From NCBI GenBank assembly GCA_934089255.1, contig CAKOJI010000005.1, forward strand, positions 1 through 48,599: a stretch of 48,599 bases of DNA, in the 5' to 3' direction. The stretch is from an uncultured Bacilli bacterium (GTDB lineage: Bacteria; Bacillota_I; Bacilli_A; RF39; UBA660). Position numbers and translations under genes: made by a program. Numbering within the stretch: the first letter of the stretch is position 1; every line of letters begins with the position of its first letter. Below, piece after piece: positions 24,040 to 32,134 of the stretch. The notes under the pieces are model-generated. The model saw only the letters and a program-made list of their open reading frames with translations, had not been told where the DNA came from and did no database searches.

Positions 24040-25107
24040 TTATTTTATTTTGTTTATAATAGGATTTATAAGTTTGTTTAGAATAAATGCAATAATATAA
24101 TTTAATAATAGTGCCCATATCAAAACTAAAAATGCATTTTTAGGGTAGTATAAAATTGGCATAAATATTTCTTTACTACAGCCAAAAAATATACAGTGTG
24201 AAAACCACATTAATAGTGATAACTTTCCTATATTCTCTAATATAAATGTTTTTTTAATCACCCTAATTATATTTAAAAAACTAAATATTAAAAATACTGT
24301 GTAAAAACAATCTAAATTTATATTTATTTCATAATACACATCATTAGAAAGAATTGTTCCTATATTTATTAAAGGTATATAATACTTCAACATAAAACTT
24401 ATTATAAATATCCCTGTGCATATTAATAATTTTATGATTTTATTTTTTCTTTTAAACAAAGCATCTAGCTTGTAAAAGTATTCATATTTTGAACACAAAT
24501 AACCAATAATGACTGCCGGATAAAATCTTATAATGTTAAACAACATATCATTTGTGTACAAATTATTTCCAAAAAAACCTTTTAAAGCTGTAAGGAATGT
24601 CGTTGGAATTATAATAAATAAAATTATGTTTTTTGTTAAGTTATTATTTTCTAATTTACTTGCCATTCTATCTATTATTGGCAATAACAATATTACAATA
24701 ATATAGAAATATATATACCAACAGAATGTCATCACTTCTCGTTTTATTCCAAATAATTCTAATATTATTTTTTCTAAATTAAAGTTGTATGTCTTTGTAA
24801 GAATTCCTATTGTAACAAAAATAGCAAGTACTATTATAAAATTAATTAAAAATTTCAAGATCTTTATAATAGAATATTTGTATGATTTATTTTTTGCAAA
24901 AAAATATGTATATCCCGTTATGAAGCAAAATATAGAAACACTATTAAAAGGGTCTCTAAAAATATTTGCTATTTTTTCTAAATTAGGATAGTTTATACCA
25001 CTCACATACCAATTTGGATATGTAAATAAATGATGTATATACATGAATATTAAAGCTAAACCTTTTAATATATTGACTTCTTGGTAAGAAATGTAATTTT
25101 TTTTCAT
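24040..25107 (-). CDS. Acyltransferase-3 (OafA/WecH-type) membrane protein
   Basis: A 355-residue protein with about ten membrane helices. The first helix carries ILKGLALIFMYIHHLFTYP, where the His pair is at the position of the conserved catalytic-type His of acyltransferase family 3. FCFITGYTYFF follows in helix 2. These enzymes O-acetylate or O-acylate surface polysaccharides. It is the last gene of the acyl-transfer operon (propeller, ACP, MBOAT, SGNH-like, this gene). AGGAG precedes the ATG, and the gene lies 10 bases after the SGNH-like gene. Confidence 0.85.
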   Translation of the reverse strand: MKKNYISYQEVNILKGLALIFMYIHHLFTYPNWYVSGINYPNLEKIANIFRDPFNSVSIFCFITGYTYFFAKNKSYKYSIIKILKFLINFIIVLAIFVTIGILTKTYNFNLEKIILELFGIKREVMTFCWYIYFYIIVILLLPIIDRMASKLENNNLTKNIILFIIIPTTFLTALKGFFGNNLYTNDMLFNIIRFYPAVIIGYLCSKYEYFYKLDALFKRKNKIIKLLICTGIFIISFMLKYYIPLINIGTILSNDVYYEININLDCFYTVFLIFSFLNIIRVIKKTFILENIGKLSLLMWFSHCIFFGCSKEIFMPILYYPKNAFLVLIWALLLNYIIAFILNKLINPIINKIK

Positions 25108-25117
25108 ATTACTACTC

Positions 25118-26179
25118 CTATTTTTGATTAATTAAATCAATCTCATATTTTTTTATTTCTTTATACTCTAGTAACTGTTTTTTCCATTTTGAATATTTTT
25201 TTTCGTTTCTTCTATCTGGTAAATCATGATTTTCATTTAAATATTCTGCTATAAATGTTGATACTTTTTCTGCTCCATATATATTTAAATGATCTCCTCC
25301 ATCAGAGGTATCTTTTTTCCAATCCATTCCTATTTGTCCGTTATATAAATTTAAGTCTAAAAATTCTAAATCTTTTTTTTGAGCATATTCTTTAAAAGTA
25401 TTATGCTTTTTATAATTCCATGAATCAGGTGAAGGCAATTCAAATAAAATAAGTTTTATTTTTTTACTTTTACATAATTCCACGATTTTATTTAAATATC
25501 TTAAATTTGTCTCTGGTATTAACTCTTTTTCATCGCTTTTTTTCATATAGTTATCATTGTCAACAAATTCTTTTGAAACAGCTGTTATTTCCATTCCTTT
25601 TGTAGGATTTGTCCAATCGTAAATTGAATATTTAAAATCGTCTTTGTTTAATTCAGTATATCGGTTATGGTAAGATAGTATAGGCAATATATGCCCCATT
25701 TTTTTGATTTTTTCCTTATCATATGTTTTGTCGAAAACTGTTTCTATTTTTACTTTACTAAATTTCATATTATCAAATGCTTTGCTATAATTTCCATCAG
25801 ATGGTTGATTATCTGCAAAAAGTTCATCAACATTGAACATTATAATTTGTGGTTTTTGTAGTCTAAATATTTCTTTAAACATTCCGTAGGCCATCCAGCT
25901 ACGTTCTCCAGAAGAAACAAAATTATAACTAGTTATGCCATATTTTTCGTACAGTACCATCGGAGAAACTCCTCTAAAAACATCGCTATTACCCGTAAAA
26001 ATTACTTCCAAACTATTTTTTTTCTCTTTATAAAAACCCTTTATTATGTAAGTCATCATATTGCCATTAGTATGGTCAATCCATTTTGGAATAAACAAAT
26101 TTGAACAATAAACTAATATTGGGAGTGTCATTATAAATGTTAATATTAATGTAAGGATAAATTTTTTAAAATCTTTCAT
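25118..26179 (-). CDS. DltD/AlgJ-like SGNH-fold surface acyl-transfer protein
   Basis: A 353-residue protein anchored by one N-terminal helix (about 7-27), with the rest outside the membrane. FTGNSDVFRG has S65 in the position of the SGNH nucleophile, VSSGERSW follows, and SDGGDHLNIYGAEKV near 292-306 carries the Asp/His pair (D293 or D296, H297). DltD and AlgX/AlgJ-type proteins of this fold work with an MBOAT protein to pass acyl or D-alanyl groups onto surface polymers. The MBOAT gene lies immediately upstream (7 bases), and an ACP gene precedes that. AGGTGA is the ribosome site. The acyl group transferred is unknown. Confidence 0.75.
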   Translation of the reverse strand: MKDFKKFILTLILTFIMTLPILVYCSNLFIPKWIDHTNGNMMTYIIKGFYKEKKNSLEVIFTGNSDVFRGVSPMVLYEKYGITSYNFVSSGERSWMAYGMFKEIFRLQKPQIIMFNVDELFADNQPSDGNYSKAFDNMKFSKVKIETVFDKTYDKEKIKKMGHILPILSYHNRYTELNKDDFKYSIYDWTNPTKGMEITAVSKEFVDNDNYMKKSDEKELIPETNLRYLNKIVELCKSKKIKLILFELPSPDSWNYKKHNTFKEYAQKKDLEFLDLNLYNGQIGMDWKKDTSDGGDHLNIYGAEKVSTFIAEYLNENHDLPDRRNEKKYSKWKKQLLEYKEIKKYEIDLINQK

Positions 26180-26186
26180 GTTTCAC

Positions 26187-27743
26187 CTAAAATGCTCCAT
26201 AAATGAAATTAGAAGCATCATAACCCTCTCCATATATTCCAAATACTACTATTGTAACTATTAAGATTGTATAAATTACAGATCTTATAAATACATTATT
26301 TGTAAATCCATTTTCTATATTTATTTTATTTGTTTCTTCAAATATACTTACTAACAATATAAATAAGTTAGTAATAATTAATATTATAAAATCTATTTTT
26401 ACTAATCCAAATTCTAATAAACCATTACCTGATTTAAAAATGTTTATTATCATATTATAAAATTCAGGTATTGAACTTGCTCTAAATAATGTCATACCAA
26501 TTACTACAAGAATAAATGTCCTTAATATTTGAAATATATTTAATAATTTGCTATTTACTTTTATTTTTTTTAACATTTTATCTGTAAATGGTTTAAATAA
26601 TAAACCAATCATCATTACTATATAATAGTACATACCATATGCAACATACTTATAACTTGCTCCATGCCAAATACCATTTACTAACCATACAAATAGTAGT
26701 GGAAATGCTGCACAAATAAATCTATAAAAGTAATTGTTGAATATTTTTTTGCAAAATTTACATACATTACTATTAAGTTTTGAAAATGAAATAGGATAAA
26801 AAACGTATTCTTTAATCCAATTTCCTAAGGAAATATGCCATAATCTCCAAAACTCTTGAATGTTTTTTGCAAAAAATGGTCTTTTAAAGTTTATTGGTAA
26901 TCTTACATTAAATAGTAATGATACTCCTCTTACAATATCAATACATCCACTAAATTCAGCGTATATTTGAATTGTATATAATATCATTGCCATTATGTTT
27001 GTGATACCACCGTAGTTATTGCCAAATATATTATTTACAAATATTCCAGCTCTATCTGCAATAACCATTTTTTTAAATAGTCCAAATATTATTAAATCCA
27101 AACCAATTAACATATTATTAAAATCTATTTTTTTACTCTCAAAAAATTCTTTACTCATTGTATCGAATCTACTGATTGGACCTTCGATAATTTTTGGAAA
27201 ATACATTAGGAATAAAGCTAATTTAAAAATATTTTTCGTAGCATCATACTTTTCTCGATAAATATCTGTAATATAACTGATTGCTTCAAGTGTATAATAT
27301 GATATCCCTAATGGTAATAATATTTTAGAAATTTTAAATGAATAGTTTATATTAATTAAACTAAGAATTGAATTTATATTGTCTATTACAAATCCTGAAT
27401 ATTTAGTTAATATAATATATATTATATTTATTATTATACCTACAAATAAATATATTTTTTTCTTTGTTTTATATTTTGATTTAAGTTTCTTTTTATCTTC
27501 TTCTGATATATTTAAACTTTTTATGTTTTTTATTTTATTATTATATTTATCTAATATTAAACCAGTTAAATATATTGTTATAGTGCTTAGAATAACAAAT
27601 AATATTAATTTATTGCTTGATAAATAGTAAAATATTATGCTCCCAAGCAATAATATAGTCCATCTATATTTTTTGGGAATTATATAATATATTATTAGTA
27701 ATCCTAAGACAAATACTAGGAATCTAAATGATATTATTGACAT
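26187..27743 (-). CDS. MBOAT O-acyltransferase (DltB/AlgI-like)
   Basis: A 518-residue membrane-bound O-acyltransferase with about eleven helices. The family motifs are present: PLGISYYTLEAISYITDIYR near 144-163, FPKIIEGPISR near 182-192, FWRLWHISLGNWI near 298-310, and NGIWHGASYKY near 356-366 with the catalytic-type His360. DltB and AlgI members move acyl groups from a carrier protein or CoA across the membrane to a surface polymer. It lies 1 base after the carrier protein stop with a weak ribosome site, which suggests coupling, and just before the SGNH-like partner. Confidence 0.9.
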   Translation of the reverse strand: MSIISFRFLVFVLGLLIIYYIIPKKYRWTILLLGSIIFYYLSSNKLILFVILSTITIYLTGLILDKYNNKIKNIKSLNISEEDKKKLKSKYKTKKKIYLFVGIIINIIYIILTKYSGFVIDNINSILSLININYSFKISKILLPLGISYYTLEAISYITDIYREKYDATKNIFKLALFLMYFPKIIEGPISRFDTMSKEFFESKKIDFNNMLIGLDLIIFGLFKKMVIADRAGIFVNNIFGNNYGGITNIMAMILYTIQIYAEFSGCIDIVRGVSLLFNVRLPINFKRPFFAKNIQEFWRLWHISLGNWIKEYVFYPISFSKLNSNVCKFCKKIFNNYFYRFICAAFPLLFVWLVNGIWHGASYKYVAYGMYYYIVMMIGLLFKPFTDKMLKKIKVNSKLLNIFQILRTFILVVIGMTLFRASSIPEFYNMIINIFKSGNGLLEFGLVKIDFIILIITNLFILLVSIFEETNKINIENGFTNNVFIRSVIYTILIVTIVVFGIYGEGYDASNFIYGAF

Positions 27744-27744
27744 A

Positions 27745-27972
27745 CTACTTATTTTTTATCCTTTCAATTGTATTATATAATGTTTCCACTGTTTCGAAAT
27801 TTTCTGGCATAATATCTGCTACAGTAAAATCTATATCAAATTCTGAATTTATTGCTGTTATTATAGTTATTATGTCAAAAGAATCTATTAATCCTTCTTC
27901 TATCATATTTTTACTATTATTAAAATCTACCCCTGGTTTTATTTCTTCTAATATTTCTAATAATTTTTTCAT
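27745..27972 (-). CDS. Acyl carrier protein (DltC-like)
   Basis: A 75-residue acidic carrier protein. EEGLIDSFDIITI contains Ser31, the phosphopantetheine attachment site in the D-S-F/L motif of the ACP family, within a four-helix pattern. An ORF reaches back to 28008, but GAGGAGA lies 8 bases before the ATG at 27972. An ATG at 27978 would sit only 2 bases from that site, so I chose 27972, which also gives the normal ACP length. It precedes the MBOAT and SGNH-like genes, as DltC does beside DltB and DltD. No DltA-like adenylating enzyme is in the window, so the charged group could be D-alanine or another acyl group. Confidence 0.88.
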   Translation of the reverse strand: MKKLLEILEEIKPGVDFNNSKNMIEEGLIDSFDIITIITAINSEFDIDFTVADIMPENFETVETLYNTIERIKNK

Positions 27973-27997
27973 TTTCATTATCTCCTCTTTTTTATTT

Positions 27998-29023
27998 TTA
28001 ATACTCAACTGTTTTTAAATCAAAAATGTTTTTACCTTCCATTAAGCCTATGCCTTTTTTGTTATCCGTACCTTGTCCACTGTAAAATATGTAATATTTT
28101 TCTTTTTCATATATTAAACTACTTCTATATAATCCTGAATTATCCCAGTGAGAAGTATTTGTGGTTGGTTTCATTATTACTTGGGCTGTTATATAATTTT
28201 TATTTTCCTTAGAATATGTGTAATACAAATTCATTAAGGCTCTTTTTTCCCAATCAGTGAAAGCTACTATTATCATTTCATAACCTTTTTGTGTATGAAT
28301 TACATCTAAATGCCATGATTTTACACTTTCATCATATTCAATGTTTAAATCAATCGGTAGTGTAAAATCTATTAAATTTTTAGATTCTGTATAATATATT
28401 TTATTTTCATATACGTACCATATTTTATAAGTATGCTTTTCATAAATTATTGTTGGGCTAATCCAATCATTATCTTTTCTGTTTGAAGAATATACTACTT
28501 CTTTAGTCGACCAATTCTTGCCATCTTTAGAAATTCTTCTATAAATAGTTGAAATGTTTTTTTCGTCATCTATATATCGCCACCAACATTCTATTTGATC
28601 TTTATCATCATTGTAGACTAAGTGCGAATCCGAATTGTATCTTGTATTATTATCAGGGTTACTAACTTCATCTAAAGGATTTAACCCATTTATAGGTTCT
28701 TTCCAATTTATCATGTCATTACTAACTTTAACGTGCGGGTTTTCCTTTGATGAATCTGCATTCGGATATGGTGTAAAACTCATCCAATATTTGTAACCAT
28801 TCCATTTTTTATTAAAATTTAGTACTTTGGGATGATATGATTGGTTATCCCCATAAGCACCTTTTAATAGTAATCTTTTTGGAGAATTCATTTTTTCTTT
28901 AGTTTGATAATTCTCTTTTATAAATATAATTTCATTTTTTAATTCATTAATTGCGATTAAATTCGTTATAAACATAAAGCTAAATATTAAAAGCATTCCA
29001 TATAAAATCCTATTTTTTTTCAT
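27998..29023 (-). CDS. Membrane-anchored beta-propeller protein, GH43/GH32-like fold (paralogue 2)
   Basis: A 341-residue protein with an N-terminal membrane anchor and an exported propeller domain. It aligns along its whole length with the protein at 22924: YHPKVLNF...NGYKYWMSFTPYPNADSS, NSDSHLVYND, WWRYIDDEKN, SKDGKNW, SPTIIYEKHTYKIWYV, WHLDVIH and LYRSSLIYEKEKYYIFYSG. I chose the ATG at 29023 because AAAGGAGT lies 8 bases before it. The ORF extends to 29044. It is the first gene of the ACP-MBOAT-SGNH-acyltransferase operon, behind a leader with a GC-rich hairpin. A sugar-binding or glycosidase-like role on the surface polymer is inferred. Confidence 0.75.
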   Translation of the reverse strand: MKKNRILYGMLLIFSFMFITNLIAINELKNEIIFIKENYQTKEKMNSPKRLLLKGAYGDNQSYHPKVLNFNKKWNGYKYWMSFTPYPNADSSKENPHVKVSNDMINWKEPINGLNPLDEVSNPDNNTRYNSDSHLVYNDDKDQIECWWRYIDDEKNISTIYRRISKDGKNWSTKEVVYSSNRKDNDWISPTIIYEKHTYKIWYVYENKIYYTESKNLIDFTLPIDLNIEYDESVKSWHLDVIHTQKGYEMIIVAFTDWEKRALMNLYYTYSKENKNYITAQVIMKPTTNTSHWDNSGLYRSSLIYEKEKYYIFYSGQGTDNKKGIGLMEGKNIFDLKTVEY

Positions 29024-29046
29024 TATATAAACTCCTTTTAACACAA

Positions 29047-29118
29047 AAAAATTATATATCTTTTATAACCCCCCCCCCCGGCCATTCCGAGGGCGAGAGG
29101 GAAAGTTATATAATTTTT
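29047..29118. repeat. Large inverted repeat with GC-rich C11 core in the leader of the 27998 operon
   Basis: Two 17-base arms (29047-29063 and 29102-29118) pair with a single mismatch. Between them is a 38-base apex. Within it 29069-29101 is about 82% G+C and includes eleven C in a row (29069-29079), in a region otherwise nearly all A/T. On the minus strand the stem is followed by T7 (29051 downwards), on the plus strand by TTTTT, so it has the shape of a bidirectional terminator. It lies between the minus promoter at 29159-29187 and the start at 29023, inside the leader. Confidence 0.65.
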
Positions 29119-29158
29119 ATTAAAAATAAATATAATTATTTGTGTTACCACTAATTAA

Positions 29159-29187
29159 AATATATCAAAAAAAGTAATTTTGTTCAA
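29159..29187 (-). promoter_or_regulatory. Promoter of the propeller-2/ACP/MBOAT operon
   Basis: On the minus strand TTGAAC (29187-29182), 17 bases, TATATT (29164-29159). The predicted start near 29152 gives a ~130-base leader that contains the GC-rich hairpin. Confidence 0.6.
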
Positions 29188-29208
29188 CACTAACCTACCA
29201 TTTATTAA
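29180..29208 (+). promoter_or_regulatory. Promoter of the plus-strand teichoic acid operon
   Basis: TTGTTC (29180-29185), 17 bases, TATTAA (29203-29208). Its -35 box overlaps that of the divergent minus promoter in the shared string TTGTTCAA, so the two promoters probably compete or are co-regulated. Confidence 0.5.
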
Positions 29209-29253
29209 CCTTTTTTGATAAAATAAAGTTGTATAGATGTGGATGTGTTTATT

Positions 29254-30435
29254 ATGCTAAAAAAAATTAAAAGATTAATATTATATTTATTGTTAATAAT
29301 TTTTAAATATCATTTAAGAATTATATACTTTTTTAGTAAGTTATTTACTAAACGAAAAAATAGAGTTTTCTTTTTAAGTAGGCAGTTTAATGAAATGCCT
29401 TTAAATTATGTACTTCTTGCAAAAGAGTTAAAAAGAAATAAAATTGAATATGTAAGTATTTGTAAAAAAGTTCCTTCTAGTGTAAATATTATAGTAAGGA
29501 ATGAAAAAAAGAAAAAAAATGTTTTTAAACAATTAAAAAATATATTTGGTTATTATTTTAATATTTATAAACAGATGTATTATGTTGCTACTTCAAAAAT
29601 TATAATTATTGATGGATATAATATTGCTACAAGTTTATTAAAACATAAAAAGGAAACAATTATTATTCAGTTATGGCATGCACTTGCAGCAATTAAAAAA
29701 TTTGGCTATCAGACTATTGGATATGATGGTGGATTAAATCCTATCGTTGCTAGAATATTATGTATGCATAAAAATTATGATTATGTTATAAGTGGTTCTA
29801 AAGAAATGAATAAATATTTTGCAGAAGCTTTTAATATTCAAGAACGAAATGTTATTGAATGCGGAACACCTACTATTGATTATTTATTAAAAAATAATGA
29901 AAAAGTTGTTAATAAATTATATAAAAAATATCCTCAATTAAAAAAGAAAAAAAATGTTTTATACTCTCCTACATTTAGAACAGATGGAAGAGATAATAAT
30001 CAAGAAGTAATAGATAAATTTGATTTTGAGAATTATAATTTAATATTAACTTTTCATCCTAAAAATAAGAATAATGTAGTTAATAAAGATATTATAACAA
30101 TAAATAGAGATGAGTTTTCAACATTTGATGTTTTAAGAATTAGTGATTATGTTATTACTGATTATTCTGCTTTAGCAATTGATGCCTGTGTTTTAAATAA
30201 AAAATTATTATTTTATGTTTATGATTATGAAAAGTATAAAAAAGAAAATGGACTTAATATAGATTTATATAAAGAATTAGAAGGTAATGTTAGTGATAAT
30301 TTTGATGAAATAATGAATATTATAAAAAATAGTTATAATAGAAAATCGTTAAATTCTTTCAGAAAAAAATATATAAGTAATTTAAAGGGTGATAGTACTA
30401 AGTTAATTACTAAAATAATAAAGGAGAATATATGA
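29254..30435 (+). CDS. CDP-glycerol glycerophosphotransferase family protein (TagB/TagF-like)
   Basis: A 393-residue protein. After a hydrophobic N-terminal helix that probably holds it at the membrane comes the glycerophosphotransferase domain: IIQLWHALAAIKKFGY (His142), VISGSKEMNKYFAEAF, CGTPTIDYLL, YSPTFRTDG, LTFHPKN and YVITDYSALAIDA. It adds glycerol phosphate from CDP-glycerol to a lipid-linked acceptor. The ATG at 29254 follows a weak GGATG. An in-frame GTG at 29239 gives five more residues. It is the first of three overlapping genes with the second transferase and TagD. Whether it is the priming (TagB) or polymerising (TagF) type cannot be decided by eye. Confidence 0.85.
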   Translation: MLKKIKRLILYLLLIIFKYHLRIIYFFSKLFTKRKNRVFFLSRQFNEMPLNYVLLAKELKRNKIEYVSICKKVPSSVNIIVRNEKKKKNVFKQLKNIFGYYFNIYKQMYYVATSKIIIIDGYNIATSLLKHKKETIIIQLWHALAAIKKFGYQTIGYDGGLNPIVARILCMHKNYDYVISGSKEMNKYFAEAFNIQERNVIECGTPTIDYLLKNNEKVVNKLYKKYPQLKKKKNVLYSPTFRTDGRDNNQEVIDKFDFENYNLILTFHPKNKNNVVNKDIITINRDEFSTFDVLRISDYVITDYSALAIDACVLNKKLLFYVYDYEKYKKENGLNIDLYKELEGNVSDNFDEIMNIIKNSYNRKSLNSFRKKYISNLKGDSTKLITKIIKENI

Positions 30436-31688
30436 AAAAGTTAAAGGTATTAATTATTAATATTTCTAAAAAGAATAAGTTATTTAGAAAATTAGTGAGA
30501 AGAACTAATATGATTTTAAAAAAAATAAAATATTTGTATTACTATGTAAGATATAATATTGATGAAAAAACAATATTGTTTGAAGCGTTTGGTGGAAGAA
30601 ATTATACTTGTTCTCCAAAAGCTATATATGAAAAAATGACTACTATGGATGAATTCAAAGATTATAAATTTATATGGGCTTTTATTAATCCTAATGAACA
30701 TAATGTTTTAAGTGATAAGAGATTAAAAATTATAAAGAGTAAATCAAAAGAATATTATAAGTATTGCTCTATCGCAAAATATTGGATAGTTAATTCTATA
30801 ATGGACGAAGCAATTATTAAGAAAAAAAATCAGGTTTATGTTCAGTGTTGGCACGGAACTCCATTAAAAAAACTTAGATATGATATTGAAGTAAATGGTG
30901 CAGTTTTAAATACAATAAATGAAATTAGGAAAAGAAATGATATAGATGCAAAGAGATTTGACTATTTTATATCACCAAGTAAATATTGTACTGAAAAATT
31001 TACTTCTGCATTTAATTTAAAAAAACTTGGTAAAGAAAATATAATTATTGAAGAAGGTTATCCTAGAAACGACTTTTTATTTAATAAGAGTGATAAAGAT
31101 ATAAATGGTATTAAGAAAAAACTTGGTATTCCTAAGAATAAAAAAGTTATTTTCTATTTACCTACTTTTAGAGATAATCAACATAAATCTGGTTTGGGTT
31201 ATACGTATAAAACTGAATTAGATTTTGACGAATTAAAAAATAAATTAGGTAAGGATTATGTTATATTATTTAGTCCACATTACTTTGTAGCAAATAAATT
31301 TGATTTTTCAAAATATAAAGGTTTTATTATTAACGTTCAAGGTTATGATGAAATTAATGAGTTATATTTGGTAAGTGATATTATTATGACTGATTATTCT
31401 AGCGTATTTTTCGATTTTGCTAATTTAAAAAAACCAATTATTTATTATATGTATGATATTGATGATTATCAAAATAATTTAAGAGATTTTTATATATCAT
31501 TAGATGAATTACCTGGTCCAATTGCAAAAACGCAAGAAGAGCTAGAAGATAATATTTTAAACATTGATAAGATTTTTGAAAAGTATAAAAATAAATATGA
31601 AAAATTTAATAAAAAATATAATTATTTAGATGATGGAAATGCTAGTTATAGAGTTATTAAAAATATTTTTAAGGAGAGTGTGAAATGA
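30432..31688 (+). CDS. CDP-glycerol glycerophosphotransferase (TagF/TarF-like)
   Basis: A 418-residue protein whose domain carries YVQCWHGTPLKKLRYDIE with His141, RFDYFISPSKYCTEKF, EEGYPRNDFLF, VIFYLPTFRDN, LFSPHYF and VSDIIMTDYSSVFFDF, then LPGPIAKTQEEL near the end. This is the full motif set of the TagF/TarF glycerophosphotransferases that build poly(glycerol phosphate). It overlaps the previous gene by 4 bases (ATGA), with AAAGGAG before the ATG, and overlaps tagD by 4 bases. Together with the transferase at 29254 and the fused one at 20666, the window encodes three such domains. Confidence 0.9.
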   Translation: MKKLKVLIINISKKNKLFRKLVRRTNMILKKIKYLYYYVRYNIDEKTILFEAFGGRNYTCSPKAIYEKMTTMDEFKDYKFIWAFINPNEHNVLSDKRLKIIKSKSKEYYKYCSIAKYWIVNSIMDEAIIKKKNQVYVQCWHGTPLKKLRYDIEVNGAVLNTINEIRKRNDIDAKRFDYFISPSKYCTEKFTSAFNLKKLGKENIIIEEGYPRNDFLFNKSDKDINGIKKKLGIPKNKKVIFYLPTFRDNQHKSGLGYTYKTELDFDELKNKLGKDYVILFSPHYFVANKFDFSKYKGFIINVQGYDEINELYLVSDIIMTDYSSVFFDFANLKKPIIYYMYDIDDYQNNLRDFYISLDELPGPIAKTQEELEDNILNIDKIFEKYKNKYEKFNKKYNYLDDGNASYRVIKNIFKESVK

Positions 31689-32101
31689 AAAAAGTAATAA
31701 CTTATGGAACTTATGATTTAATTACTCCAGGACATATACAACATTTAAAAGAATCAAAAGAAATGGGAGACTATCTTATAGTAGGGCTTTCTACTGATGA
31801 ATTTAATACAATTAAACATAAGAGTTCTTATTTAACATACGAAGAAAGAAAATATGTTTTGGAGTCAATAAAATATGTTGATGAAGTAATACCAGAAGAA
31901 AATTGGGATCAAAAACCAAATGATATAAAAAAATATAACATTGATATTTTAACTATGGGTAGTGATTGGGAAGGCAGTGACAAATTCGAGTATTTAAAAG
32001 AATTGTGCGATGTAAGGTTTACTAAGCGTCCATTTACTTGGTCTAGTACTGATTTTAGAAAAAAAGTTGATGTTTATGTTAACGATTTAGAGAATAAATA
32101 A
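31685..32101 (+). CDS. tagD: Glycerol-3-phosphate cytidylyltransferase
   Basis: A 138-residue nucleotidyltransferase of normal TagD/TarD length. It contains ITYGTYDLITPGHIQHL (the cytidylyltransferase HxGH-type motif, here TPGHI), LIVGLSTDEFN, SYLTYEERKYVLESIKYVDEV and the C-terminal WSSTDFRKK region. It makes CDP-glycerol, the donor for the two glycerophosphotransferases encoded just upstream and for the fusion at 20666. AAGGAG precedes the ATG. A terminator begins at its stop codon. Confidence 0.93.
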   Translation: MKKVITYGTYDLITPGHIQHLKESKEMGDYLIVGLSTDEFNTIKHKSSYLTYEERKYVLESIKYVDEVIPEENWDQKPNDIKKYNIDILTMGSDWEGSDKFEYLKELCDVRFTKRPFTWSSTDFRKKVDVYVNDLENK

Positions 32102-32134
32102 AAGAGTTATGCTTTATTAAAGAAAACTCTTTTT
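32101..32134 (+). terminator. Terminator of the tagD operon
   Basis: AAAGAGTT (32101-32108) pairs with AACTCTTT (32125-32132), with a small inner CTTT/AAAG stem, followed by TTATTTT. It begins at the tagD stop and its DNA also encodes the last residues of the convergent acyltransferase gene. Confidence 0.65.

Noticed and set aside
29047..29118. GC-rich hairpin as a mobile element remnant
   Set aside because: There is no transposase, no target duplication that I can see, and the arms are simple AT-rich sequence. A terminator/leader element or an assembly artefact explains it better.
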